Assembly (NCBI GenBank): GCA_913778275.1 | Contig: CAJYWN010000002.1 | Coordinates: 139,657 to 203,656 of the forward strand | DNA from: an uncultured Chryseobacterium sp. | Lineage (GTDB): Bacteria; Bacteroidota; Bacteroidia; Flavobacteriales; Weeksellaceae | Direction: 5' to 3' | Length of the DNA stretch: 64,000 bases | Shown here: positions 53,868 to 62,902 of the stretch, one piece after another | Numbering within the stretch: position 1 is the stretch's first letter | How the letters are laid out: each line of letters starts with the position of its first letter | Notes under the pieces: generated by a model | Told to the model about the DNA's origin: nothing | What the model saw: only the letters and a program-made list of their open reading frames with translations | Database searches by the model: none | Made by a program: the position numbers and the translations under genes

Positions 53868-55409
53868 TTACGAACTGCAAGAAAGCATAGAACATCCGGA
53901 AATATCATCATAATCCGTCGGTCTTTTCGACGAATATTCAGGGTAGATTGTATGATAAGGATTTTCAAGAGCATGGGTTAATTTCTTCAGCATTTCTGTT
54001 TTTCCTTCAGTAATTTCTTCAATGCACTGATACAAAAGGTAATTTCTCAGAATGAACTTAGGATTTGTCTTATGCATGATTTCTAAAGACTTTTCCCTCG
54101 GGATTATATTTTTTTCTAACCGTGATGTGTAATCCTTTATGAAATTCGCCAGCCTGGAAATTTTTTCATCATTCAAAAAAGTATAGGAAACATTCTCAAA
54201 CTGAAGTCTCAGATCTTTTTGGTCATCATATTTTTCAAGTTTATTAAAAAAAAGAGTATAATCCAACTGTAGATCCTGCATCAGACTTTGCCAATGTGTG
54301 AAAAACTTTTCGTCGCTCGTCAACAGCTGATCAAAACCGAATTTCCTGCAGAGCATGCGATCATGGGACTCCCAAAAATAGCTTCCGTAGTCATTAAGTA
54401 TATCTTCGAGAAATTTTTCATCTTTAATTAAAGGATGTAATGCATTGGCAAGCTGCCATAAATTCCATTGTGAAACCTGTGCCTGTTTGCCAAAGGCATA
54501 TCTTCTTCCTGGAAGGTCTGTTGTGTTGGGAGTAAAATTAAGATTGTACTCATCCATCATGGAGTAAGGGCCATAGTCAACGGTAAGGCCAAGTACCGAC
54601 ATATTATCCGTATTCATAACACCGTGAACGAATCCCACACGGTACCATTCAACTATTAGGTCGGCGGTTCTTCTGCAGATATTTTCAAAAAAATCTTTGT
54701 ATTTCTGTTGACCATCAGACTGAATTTCTTTAAAATAATTTTCAATAGTGAAGTCGGCAAGTTCTTTTAAGGTAGTATATTCCCTTTGGGCAGACATCAG
54801 CTCGAAATGGCCGAAACGTAAAAAGCTTTCTGCGGTTCTAATGACCACCGCCCCTTTCTCATTCTGAGGATTTCCATTATACATAATGTCTCTTACTACT
54901 TCTTCCCCTGTGAAAGCCAGGCTTAAAGCTCTTGTTGTGGGAATGCCAAGGTGATGCATGGCTTCACTCATCAGATATTCACGCACCGAAGATCGCAATA
55001 CGGCTCTTCCGTCTGCATGTCTGGAGTAAGGAGTTGCGCCGGCGCCTTTCCACTGGATTTCATTTTTTTGCCCGAGATCGTTTGTGATCTCTCCCGCAAG
55101 GATTGCTCTTCCGTCTCCCAGCTGCCCCGCCCAATTGCCAAACTGATGTCCGGCGTAAGCCGTAGAATAAGCCTGCATTTCTTCCGGAAGATTATTTCCG
55201 ACTAAAAAATTCAAATCTTTTTCTTCGTATTTACCTAAACCGATTTCTTCAGAAAGTTTTTCATTAAACGCAATAAGCTTCGGGTGATCAAAACCGGCAG
55301 GCCTTACTGTTGAGAATAAGACTTTGGGTGTATTTCTCTGCATGGTATTTCCGGATAAATCTCCCGGAAACTTTTTTATAAAAGGTTGTTGTATGTTTTC
55401 AATATTCAT
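53868..55409 (-). CDS. SelO-type protein adenylyltransferase (YdiU family)
   Basis: 513 residues. Pseudokinase-fold AMP transferase. Seen: YAGHQFGNWAGQLGDGRAI, IQWKGAGATPYSRHADGRAV, the conserved RSSVREYLMSEAMHHLGIP, VMNTDNMSVLGLTVDYGPY with the metal-binding Asn/Asp, and a C-terminal GCSMLSCSS. The C-terminal Cys occupies the place of selenocysteine in SelO of other organisms. Members AMPylate metabolic or redox proteins. A CAAAGGTA (-7-like on the minus strand) sits only 4 nt before the ATG. Confidence 0.93.
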   Translation of the reverse strand: MNIENIQQPFIKKFPGDLSGNTMQRNTPKVLFSTVRPAGFDHPKLIAFNEKLSEEIGLGKYEEKDLNFLVGNNLPEEMQAYSTAYAGHQFGNWAGQLGDGRAILAGEITNDLGQKNEIQWKGAGATPYSRHADGRAVLRSSVREYLMSEAMHHLGIPTTRALSLAFTGEEVVRDIMYNGNPQNEKGAVVIRTAESFLRFGHFELMSAQREYTTLKELADFTIENYFKEIQSDGQQKYKDFFENICRRTADLIVEWYRVGFVHGVMNTDNMSVLGLTVDYGPYSMMDEYNLNFTPNTTDLPGRRYAFGKQAQVSQWNLWQLANALHPLIKDEKFLEDILNDYGSYFWESHDRMLCRKFGFDQLLTSDEKFFTHWQSLMQDLQLDYTLFFNKLEKYDDQKDLRLQFENVSYTFLNDEKISRLANFIKDYTSRLEKNIIPREKSLEIMHKTNPKFILRNYLLYQCIEEITEGKTEMLKKLTHALENPYHTIYPEYSSKRPTDYDDISGCSMLSCSS

Positions 55410-55424
55410 CTATCAAAGGTATTA

Positions 55425-55464
55425 ATTAAAAAAGAAAAGACCTTCCAATTTATTGAAAGGTCTT
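55425..55464 (-). terminator. terminator after the PBP1A gene
   Basis: AAGACCTT (55437-55444) and AAGGTCTT (55457-55464), then TTTCTTTTTT on the minus strand. Ends the ricT-gldH-PBP1A operon. Confidence 0.8.
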
Positions 55465-55484
55465 GTATATTTCTAAAAGAGAAT

Positions 55485-57863
55485 TTATTTATTATTGAAG
55501 TCTATATCTTCACTGCTGTTAAGATTCTCGTTCACGTTTTCTTCTTTTTTACCCGGTGTTTTCGGTCCTGAAGGCTCGATTGGTCTCGGGTTTTTAATCT
55601 CATCCAGCGTTTGTAGCCCACCGTCGTCTCCATAACCGGAACCTAAACCTTTAAGATTTGAACAGCCGTCTTTCCATTCGGAAGGCTTCACGAATTTGTC
55701 ATCGGGAGAAACTCCAAGGCTTTTATCTGCCCAGACTTTCTTCATAAAAATCGCCCAGATCGGGAGTGCCATTCTGGCCCCCTGTCCTTCACCGGTTCCG
55801 TAGAAGTGCGTTGCTCTGTCTTCCCAGCCAACCCATGCGCCAGTCGCCAGTTTTGGAACAATCCCCATAAACCAACCATCTGAATTATTCTGGGTAGTCC
55901 CGGTCTTACCTGCAATTTCGATATCTTTTGAGATTCCTTTTCTTCCTAATTCTCCTGAAGCCGTACCGTACTGCGCTACTCCTTTCATCAATTCGATCAT
56001 GGTGTAGGCATACAGCGGGTTCATTACTTCCTTAGGTTCCACGTTTACTTCTTTGATTACTCTTCCGTTGGCATCTTCAATTCTCCAGATCATTTCAGGT
56101 TTATTGTAGTTACCATAGTTGGCAAAAGTACTGTAAGCTCCCACCATTTCGTATATGGTAATATCAGATGAACCTAATGCCATCGGAAGACTTGTGGAGA
56201 TTTCTTCTGTTACGCCAAGATCTCTTGCAGTCTGAATAACACTCTGCGTGCCCGTCATTTCAGCAAGACGTAGTGCTACAGGGTTTTGAGAGTGTGCCAA
56301 TGCATCTTTCAAAGTCAGCATTCCGCCTCTTCCCGGTACATGATAAGTTCCCTTATTAAAACTTGCATTGGAAATTGTAGAGCATGGAGTCAAACCTAAT
56401 TTCATAATGGCGGTTGCATATACGAAAGGCTTAAAAGTAGATCCTACCTGTCTTTTTCCCTGTTTAATGTGGTCATACTGGAAGTGCTGCCAGTCGATTC
56501 CACCTACCCAGGCTTTGATTTCGCCGGTTCCCGGAACCATTGACATCAATCCGGCCTGTGCCACTTTTTTATGCCATCTGATAGAATCCCAAGGAGACAT
56601 TTCCACCTCTTCTTCACCGGCCCATGTAAACCGTGATGTTTTAATAGGCTTTTTGAATTCCATCATGATTGAATCTTCAGAAACTCCCGCAGCTTTTAAT
56701 TGCTTATAACGGCCGGTTCTCTTCATGGCCTGAACCATAACATCATTAATCTGCTTGCTGTTAAGGTAATAGAATGGCCAGTCTTTTCTGCCTCTCTGTT
56801 CCGCATCAAATCTTTTCTGAAGATCTGTTAAATGCTCCCTGATGGCTTCTTCTGCATATTTCTGCATTTTAGAATCCAGCGTGACGTAGATTTTTAATCC
56901 GTCTTTATAAAGATTGAGTTTTTTGCCGTTTTCTTTTTCATAATCCTTCAGGTAAGCATCAATTTCCTTCTTTAAATAAAACTTATAATACGCAGAATAA
57001 TCATCATTGATATTTTTGATAGGGTGATAATCCAGTGCAATAGGAGTTGAAACAGCCTTGTCATAAGTAGCCTGATCAATATATCCTGTTTTCAGCATCT
57101 GTTCCAACACGACATCCCTTCTCGCTTTCGCTTTTTCAGGGTTTCTCATCGGGTTATTTTTCACAGGATTTTCAAGCATTGCCACGAACATGGCTGCTTC
57201 CGGTAAAGTAAGCTCGGATGTTTTTTTATTGAAATAGATCTTGGACGCCATTTCAATACCGTTGGCATTATATAAGAAATCAAACTTATTGAAGTATAAG
57301 GTAACAATTTCTTCTTTGGTATATCTTCTTTCAAGACTTACGGCAACGACCCATTCTTTAAGCTTTTGAAAAACTGCTTTAATCTTATTATCAGCTCTTT
57401 TTCCTGTGAACAGCAATTTTGCAAGCTGCTGAGTGATTGTGGATCCTCCACCTCTTCCTCCGCGAAAAACAACTGCTCTTGCGACTGATTGTAAATCAAT
57501 GCCGGAGTGTTCTTTAAAACGTTCGTCCTCTTTAGCCTGTAAAGCATACACTAGATAAGGAGGAAGGTCTTTATAAATGATAGGCTGGGTTTTTTCTTTT
57601 TCGAATTTTCCCAGCAAAACACCGTCCGAAGAATAGATTTCGGAGGCCACATAAATATCCGGGTTTTCCAGTTCCTTTACATCCGGCATTTCTCCAAGAA
57701 AACCCTGGGAAACAGCAAAGAAAAGCCCTGAAATTCCTAATACTACAGCAATAAGTCCGACCCAGATAAATTTCACCCACTTTTTCCAGGCGGTATTTTT
57801 CTTTTTAGGGGGAAGAGGGAACGTTTTCCCTTTATTTCCTGTAACTTGTTTGTTTACTTCCAT
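55485..57863 (-). CDS. class A penicillin-binding protein (PBP1A type)
   Basis: 792 residues. Short basic cytoplasmic N-terminus, one span (about 33-53), a GT51 glycosyltransferase domain (EDERFKEHSGIDLQS, GGRGGGSTITQQLAK) and a transpeptidase domain with SxxK in VGSTFKPFVYA, SQN in AHSQNPVAL and KTG in EIAGKTGTTQN. It makes and cross-links peptidoglycan on the periplasmic side. The tail from about 745 is Gly/Asn/Glu/Ser-rich and low complexity (NENLNSSEDIDFNNK). It follows gldH by 6 nt in the operon. Confidence 0.94.
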   Translation of the reverse strand: MEVNKQVTGNKGKTFPLPPKKKNTAWKKWVKFIWVGLIAVVLGISGLFFAVSQGFLGEMPDVKELENPDIYVASEIYSSDGVLLGKFEKEKTQPIIYKDLPPYLVYALQAKEDERFKEHSGIDLQSVARAVVFRGGRGGGSTITQQLAKLLFTGKRADNKIKAVFQKLKEWVVAVSLERRYTKEEIVTLYFNKFDFLYNANGIEMASKIYFNKKTSELTLPEAAMFVAMLENPVKNNPMRNPEKAKARRDVVLEQMLKTGYIDQATYDKAVSTPIALDYHPIKNINDDYSAYYKFYLKKEIDAYLKDYEKENGKKLNLYKDGLKIYVTLDSKMQKYAEEAIREHLTDLQKRFDAEQRGRKDWPFYYLNSKQINDVMVQAMKRTGRYKQLKAAGVSEDSIMMEFKKPIKTSRFTWAGEEEVEMSPWDSIRWHKKVAQAGLMSMVPGTGEIKAWVGGIDWQHFQYDHIKQGKRQVGSTFKPFVYATAIMKLGLTPCSTISNASFNKGTYHVPGRGGMLTLKDALAHSQNPVALRLAEMTGTQSVIQTARDLGVTEEISTSLPMALGSSDITIYEMVGAYSTFANYGNYNKPEMIWRIEDANGRVIKEVNVEPKEVMNPLYAYTMIELMKGVAQYGTASGELGRKGISKDIEIAGKTGTTQNNSDGWFMGIVPKLATGAWVGWEDRATHFYGTGEGQGARMALPIWAIFMKKVWADKSLGVSPDDKFVKPSEWKDGCSNLKGLGSGYGDDGGLQTLDEIKNPRPIEPSGPKTPGKKEENVNENLNSSEDIDFNNK

Positions 57864-57869
57864 TGATGA

Positions 57870-58334
57870 TTACGGTTTAGCCGTTTCTATTTTTACGCCA
57901 ATATCTTCAATTCCCGGAAGGATATCATTTCGCATGGCTTGTGTAAGGCCGATTTCATATTTTCCTTTTCCCGGAAATCTGTAATTCAGTTTATACTGAA
58001 ATAAAGTCTCCTTTGTATCACCGAAGCCGGTTCCCAACCATTCACCATTAGGTTTAGCCAAAATATAATTCAGCGTATCCGTCTGCTTTTTTTTGGTCTG
58101 CACGTTGGTAAAATTCACAATAAACCTGATATTACTGTATGGATATTCGTTATTGTTTCTTACAACAAATATAATATTTTTAGGATTTTGCGGATCCGAA
58201 ACTTCAAGATTAAATTTCTGTTCGCTTTTCTTACTCCATTTGCTGTCAACGGAATTCATGATCACTTCTTCATTGGAAGAAGTGTTGCAGCTGAAGAGAA
58301 GGATAAGCGAGAATAATCCTAAGATTTTACGCAT
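57870..58334 (-). CDS. gldH: gliding motility lipoprotein GldH
   Basis: 154 residues. Lipoprotein signal (MRKILGLFSLILLFSCNTSS). GldH is one of the lipoproteins required for gliding and T9SS-linked chitin use in flavobacteria; molecular role unclear. Supporting segments: NPKNIIFVVRNNNEYPYSN, VNFTNVQTKKKQTDTLNYIL, GEWLGTGFGDTKE, and FPGKGKYEIGLTQAMR. The start overlaps the ricT stop by 8 nt. Presence does not prove that this strain glides. Confidence 0.92.
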   Translation of the reverse strand: MRKILGLFSLILLFSCNTSSNEEVIMNSVDSKWSKKSEQKFNLEVSDPQNPKNIIFVVRNNNEYPYSNIRFIVNFTNVQTKKKQTDTLNYILAKPNGEWLGTGFGDTKETLFQYKLNYRFPGKGKYEIGLTQAMRNDILPGIEDIGVKIETAKP

Positions 58335-59733
58335 TGTTGTCTTTTTTTGGAGGAAACTTCTTTTTGAATTTTTTCTTGTTCGGGTTAGGTTTTTTATCAG
58401 CCGGAGAATCTGCTGCAGCTTCTACTTTTTCCAACTGAGGCTTTTGCTGTGGGTTGTTTTTTTGTTGTTTCTGCTGATTGTTCGGATTCTGGTTCTGCTG
58501 TTTTTCCTGTTTCTGAGGTCTTTCGGATCTTTCAGAACGCTCCTGTCTTTCAGGTCGATTGTTATTCTTTTTCTGTACCTGGTTCTGGTTGTTCTGATTA
58601 TTATTCTGGTTGTTCTGATTTCGGTTTTTATTGTTTCCTCTTCCTTTCTTTTCGAAACGGTCAACATTATTTTCCTGAATCAGGTCAATGCTTGCAAAAG
58701 GCGTTTCAGGCTGTTTCAGATCCTCCAGCGGAAGGGTCTTTTCACCACGCTTGTTTTTTGCAATAAGTTTTTTAACCAGATCAATATCAAAGTCGTACCA
58801 GGCGATGGAATTTTCAACATAAGCAAACCACATCTTCTTTTTGAAGACGTCGATTTTTATGCAGAATGCTCTTCCTTTTTCGGTATCCAGGGTGGTAGAA
58901 GAAGACGGAAAGTTACTTAGTGCGTCAAGATAACTGTCTAATTCATAGTTGAGACAGCATTTTAGCTTACCGCACTGTCCAGCCAGTTTTTGAGGGTTGA
59001 TGCTCAGCTGCTGATATCGGGCCACATTCGTGTTTACAGACCTGAAATCCGTAAGCCATGTAGAGCAGCATAGTTCTCTTCCGCAAGATCCTATTCCCCC
59101 AACTTTTGCAGCTTCCTGTCTGAAGCCGATCTGCTTCATGTCGATCTTTGTACGGAACGCTCCTGCGTAATCTTTAATTAACTGTCTGAAATCTACGCGG
59201 TTATCCGCGGTGTAATAAAATGTAACTTTTGAGGCGTCACCCTGATATTCCACATCGGTGATCTTCATTTCAAGACCAAGTCTGTGGGCAATTTTTCGGG
59301 CCTCTATTTTTACGTTTTCCTCTTTTTTCCGGGCTTCCTGCCAGACCTCGAGGTCTTTCTGGTTGGCAAGCCTGTATATTTTCAGTGCAGATTCTTCAGA
59401 AAATTTTTTCTTTTTCATCTGAATCTTTACCAGTTCGCCGGTGAGACTTATCACACCTACATCATGTCCGGGACTTGATTCTACTGTTACTACACTACCT
59501 ATGTGTAATGGGATATTGTTTACATTTTTAAAAAACGATTTTCTGTCATTTTTAAATCTAACTTCAACAAAATCACATCTATTAGGTGCGGGATTGTTGA
59601 TGTTGGAAAGCCAGTCAAAAACACTTAATTTATAACTATTACCACAGGTATTTACATTTTCACAGCCATTCGCGGTCTTCTTGGGTCCGCAAGAATGTGC
59701 AGAATCGCCGGATGTTTTACATCCACAACTCAT
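58327..59733 (-). CDS. ricT: PSP1-domain protein, RicT-like regulatory Fe-S complex subunit
   Basis: 468 residues. Central PSP1/YaaT domain (about 60-300): GSVVTVESSPGHDVGVISLTG, KITDVEYQGDASKVTFYYT, and the Cys block GGIGSCGRELCCSTWL plus GQCGKLKCCLNYELDSY that binds an Fe-S cluster in RicT of Bacillus. The N-terminus has extra Cys motifs (MSCGCKTSGDSAHSCGPKK). The C-terminal 140 residues are Asn/Gln/Lys/Arg/Pro low complexity, unusually long. In Bacillus the complex tunes RNA processing; here the role is inferred. First gene of the operon with gldH. Confidence 0.88.
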   Translation of the reverse strand: MSCGCKTSGDSAHSCGPKKTANGCENVNTCGNSYKLSVFDWLSNINNPAPNRCDFVEVRFKNDRKSFFKNVNNIPLHIGSVVTVESSPGHDVGVISLTGELVKIQMKKKKFSEESALKIYRLANQKDLEVWQEARKKEENVKIEARKIAHRLGLEMKITDVEYQGDASKVTFYYTADNRVDFRQLIKDYAGAFRTKIDMKQIGFRQEAAKVGGIGSCGRELCCSTWLTDFRSVNTNVARYQQLSINPQKLAGQCGKLKCCLNYELDSYLDALSNFPSSSTTLDTEKGRAFCIKIDVFKKKMWFAYVENSIAWYDFDIDLVKKLIAKNKRGEKTLPLEDLKQPETPFASIDLIQENNVDRFEKKGRGNNKNRNQNNQNNNQNNQNQVQKKNNNRPERQERSERSERPQKQEKQQNQNPNNQQKQQKNNPQQKPQLEKVEAAADSPADKKPNPNKKKFKKKFPPKKDNNA

Positions 59734-59752
59734 ATATAATATATTTAATTTG

Positions 59753-59760
59753 CAAATTTA
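59753..59760 (-). promoter_or_regulatory. -7 box of the ricT operon
   Basis: TAAATTTG on the minus strand, 20 nt before the ricT ATG; no clear -33. Confidence 0.5.
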
Positions 59761-59981
59761 TGATTTTTATCTTTATGAGGTCTAAAATAATCAAATATTC
59801 AGAAACATGGATGTTTAGTTTTAAACAAAGCTCTAAATATGGTGATTTAGTTTGCTATAAATGCCTTTTAATCTTATATTTAAGATTTTATTGCATGTAA
59901 ATGTTATTTTAAACATAGTTTTATTTTAATATAATGTTTAAAATTTTATGATTTATTAACAGACATAAATAAAATAATTTT

Positions 59982-59989
59982 ATATTTGG
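59982..59989 (+). promoter_or_regulatory. -7 box of the fadL-like operon
   Basis: TATATTTG, 19 nt before the ATG at 60008; no clear -33 TTTG. Confidence 0.55.
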
Positions 59990-60007
59990 GTTATATAATA
60001 ATAGTCT

Positions 60008-61243
60008 ATGAAAAAAATATTAGTATCAACTGCATTATTGGCAGGTGTTTTATCTTATGCGGGAGGCTTCAGGGTTTCTTTGCAGGGGGTAAAACAATTG
60101 GCAATGGCACATACCAGTGCTCATGCTGAAGATGCGAGTGTGGCATTCTTTAATCCTGCCGGTATGTCATTCATTCCCTCGAAATTAAGTATTGTAGCCG
60201 GTGGATTTGGCGCAAGCAACAAGATTACTTTCCAAAATCTGAATACACTGCAGACTACTGAAACGGATAATCCTATAGGAACGCCTATTTATGCTGCCAT
60301 AACATACAGGCCTATTGAGAAGCTGTCTGTCGGTTTCAGCTTTACGACTCCTTTTGGAAGTACTATAGAATGGCCGACTGGCTGGGAAGGAAAAGAGATG
60401 GTTCAGAAACTTGAACTGAAGAGCTACTATTTCCAGCCTATGGTTTCTTATAAATTTAACGACTGGCTTGCTTTCGGGGCTAGCTATATCTATGCAAGAG
60501 GTACGGTAAACTGGGACAGAGCAGTCACTCAATTTGGTGGGCAGCTTAATCTTGACAGTAAAGCGAGCGGCCACGGATATGGTTTTGGTTTTTACTTCAG
60601 GCCTGATCCTAAATTGGATGTGAGTGTTGCATACCGTTCTCCTGTTGATATGAAAGCTAAAGACGGTACGGCCACCTTCAAATTTCCTTCTACATCAATT
60701 TATCCTCTGTTAGGGTTAAATTCTTCCGGAACAGACGGTTTCACAGCCACCTTGCCTTTAGTTGAGGAATATACAGTCGGATTAACGTATAAAGTAACTC
60801 CTAAATGGTTGATTTCTGCAGATTTCAACTATCACGGATGGGCAAGATATACACAGCTTACCCTGAATTTTGAAAGCGCTCCTTTGGCTACAGGACAACC
60901 GGATCCAACGGTGGTAGTCGCTCCTAAAAACTTTAGAAATGCTAAAACATTCCGCCTGGGTACCCAGTATGCGTTCAGCGATATGATCTATGGACGTCTA
61001 GGGGCTTACTATGATGAGTCACCTTATTCGGATGATCACTTTATTCCGGAAACTCCGTCTTTCAATACCTATGTGGTAACAGGAGGTGTAGGGTTTAAGC
61101 TAAAGCAGTTCGGAGTTGATATTGCAGGAGGCTATGCAATGCCTCAGTCAAGAAGTGTAAATAATAAAAACCTTGGTTTTTACGGACAGGCTAAAGCAAC
61201 CGCCTACTATTTAGGTTTAGGTTTATCTTACAATCCTTTTTAA
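60008..61243 (+). CDS. OmpP1/FadL/TodX-type outer-membrane transporter
   Basis: 411 residues. Signal peptide (MKKILVSTALLAGVLSYAGG). FadL family: the plug-region AHTSAHAEDASVAFFNPAGMSF, then GFSFTTPFGSTIEW, SYKFNDWLAFGASYIYARG, RLGAYYDESPYSDDHFIPETP, and a final barrel strand ending SYNPF with a C-terminal aromatic. It forms a 14-strand barrel for hydrophobic substrates such as fatty acids. It is 9 nt upstream of the GDSL lipoprotein, so lipid-ester cleavage and uptake may be coupled. Confidence 0.93.
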   Translation: MKKILVSTALLAGVLSYAGGFRVSLQGVKQLAMAHTSAHAEDASVAFFNPAGMSFIPSKLSIVAGGFGASNKITFQNLNTLQTTETDNPIGTPIYAAITYRPIEKLSVGFSFTTPFGSTIEWPTGWEGKEMVQKLELKSYYFQPMVSYKFNDWLAFGASYIYARGTVNWDRAVTQFGGQLNLDSKASGHGYGFGFYFRPDPKLDVSVAYRSPVDMKAKDGTATFKFPSTSIYPLLGLNSSGTDGFTATLPLVEEYTVGLTYKVTPKWLISADFNYHGWARYTQLTLNFESAPLATGQPDPTVVVAPKNFRNAKTFRLGTQYAFSDMIYGRLGAYYDESPYSDDHFIPETPSFNTYVVTGGVGFKLKQFGVDIAGGYAMPQSRSVNNKNLGFYGQAKATAYYLGLGLSYNPF

Positions 61244-61252
61244 TTGAAGACT

Positions 61253-62818
61253 ATGAAAAAAATTATAATTTCTACATTAGCGATTTCATCACTTTTATTT
61301 GCTACGAGTTGCGAAGATGATTTTGATAAAGATGTAAACGATGTAGTGGTAACCAGTGGCGAAGCTAATTTTTCTAAATATATAGCGTTAGGAAATTCAT
61401 TAACTTCAGGGTATAGAGATGGTGCTCTGTATTCCGGAGGACAGAATGAATCTTATCCTTCTATAATTGCCCAGCAAATGAAACTGGCTGGCGGCGGAGA
61501 TTTTAAGCAGCCTTTGATGCCTAATAATACAGGAGGCTTTAGTAATCTGCCAGGTTTTCCCGGAAAACTTACACTTCAGGTGGTAAACGGATCATTGGCT
61601 CCTGTTGCTAGTGCTGCCGGAGGTGCTTTAGATAATATTGCTTCAGGGAGACCTTATCAAAATATGGGTGTGCCGGGAGCAAAGTCCTTCCATCTTGTAG
61701 CGCCTGGGTACGGAAATCTTGCTGGGCTGGCTACCGGAACGGCAAATCCTTATTTTGTGAGATTTGCTTCATCTACAACAACTTCCGTTTTAGCTGATGC
61801 AATGTCACAGACTCCTACGTTTTTCTCTCTTTGGATAGGGAACAACGATGTCCTGTCGTATGCAACGAATGGGGGAACAAACTCTCAGACAGTGGGAGGT
61901 GTTACTACGTATACGGCGGCAACGGTTCAGCCCGAAACTGTTAGTCCTGCAATGTACAGGTCGAATGATATTTCAAATCCTAATGTTGTGGCAGCCTCTA
62001 TTAAAGCGGTTTTAGATGGTCTTAAAAGTGTAGGTGCCACAAAAGGGGTTATTGCCAATATTCCTGATATTACCAGCATTCCTTTTTTTACAAGAGTTCC
62101 GTATAATGCAATTCCTTTAGATGCAGCGAAAGCCCAAGCTTTAAATACCCAACTTTACGGGCCTTTAAAAGCTGTTCTTACAGCGTTCGGGCAAGGAAGC
62201 AGAATTAATCCTGTCGTAGCGGGAAATAATCCTGTTCTTATTATTGATAATAAATTAACGGATCTTTCGGTTCAGCTTACAGCTGCTTTGGCGGCAAACG
62301 GTTATACACCTACCCAGGCTGCATTTATTGGTAATGCTTTTGGAAGGGCACGTCAGGCGAAACCCGGAGAATTAATGCTTCTTACGTCCAGCAGTTTATT
62401 AGGTTTGGATGCAACGACCAATCAGCCGGCTACTCCAAGTTCTGTGTTTATCTATGGAGCAAGTTTTCCAATTGGTGATCAATATTCTTTAACAGCTGAT
62501 GAAGTGAATAATATTTCTACAGCGGTAACCGCATACAATACATCAATCCGGTCAATGGCAGATTCTTATGGATTAGCTTTTGTTGATATGAATCAGAAGA
62601 TGGTAGAGTTGAATTCGAAATCAGGAATTACATATAACGGGGTAAAGTATACGGCAACATTTGTTAGTGGTGGTACTTTCTCTCTCGACGGGGTACATCT
62701 TACAGGAAGAGGATACGCTATTGTAGCCAACGAGTTTATTCAATCAATCAATAAAAAGTACAGATCTAATCTGCCACAGGTTGACGCCAATAAATATTCG
62801 GGTGTTACTTTTCCGTAA
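61253..62818 (+). CDS. SGNH/GDSL hydrolase lipoprotein
   Basis: 521 residues from the ATG at 61253; lipobox LLFATSC. SGNH blocks: GNSLTSGY (the GDS-like nucleophile Ser), a Gly-containing block II area near LPGFPGKLT, LWIGNNDVLSY (block III with the Asn) and block V DGVHLTGRGYAI (Asp, His). It is therefore a lipid-anchored esterase or lipase. It contains Ala/Thr/Gly-rich inserts. The tight pairing with the FadL-like porin suggests a role in breaking down and importing lipids. A terminator follows. Confidence 0.9.
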   Translation: MKKIIISTLAISSLLFATSCEDDFDKDVNDVVVTSGEANFSKYIALGNSLTSGYRDGALYSGGQNESYPSIIAQQMKLAGGGDFKQPLMPNNTGGFSNLPGFPGKLTLQVVNGSLAPVASAAGGALDNIASGRPYQNMGVPGAKSFHLVAPGYGNLAGLATGTANPYFVRFASSTTTSVLADAMSQTPTFFSLWIGNNDVLSYATNGGTNSQTVGGVTTYTAATVQPETVSPAMYRSNDISNPNVVAASIKAVLDGLKSVGATKGVIANIPDITSIPFFTRVPYNAIPLDAAKAQALNTQLYGPLKAVLTAFGQGSRINPVVAGNNPVLIIDNKLTDLSVQLTAALAANGYTPTQAAFIGNAFGRARQAKPGELMLLTSSSLLGLDATTNQPATPSSVFIYGASFPIGDQYSLTADEVNNISTAVTAYNTSIRSMADSYGLAFVDMNQKMVELNSKSGITYNGVKYTATFVSGGTFSLDGVHLTGRGYAIVANEFIQSINKKYRSNLPQVDANKYSGVTFP

Positions 62819-62839
62819 TTCTTATTAAATAAAAACTTA

Positions 62840-62874
62840 GAAACCACAGGATAGATTCTTGTGGTTTTTTTTTA
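62840..62874 (+). terminator. terminator of the fadL-GDSL unit
   Basis: AAACCACA (62841-62848) and TGTGGTTT (62860-62867), then seven T. It overlaps the prs -7 box by a base or two. Confidence 0.85.
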
Positions 62875-62880
62875 AATTTG
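62873..62880 (+). promoter_or_regulatory. -7 box of prs
   Basis: TAAATTTG immediately downstream of the terminator, 22 nt before the prs ATG. Confidence 0.6.
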
Positions 62881-62902
62881 CAAAATCTTTTAAAAAGTAA
62901 AA

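Noticed and set aside
58093..58920. 275-codon + strand reading frame opposite ricT/gldH
   Set aside because: Antisense to two well-recognised genes; Phe/Leu-rich shadow of Lys/Asn codons.
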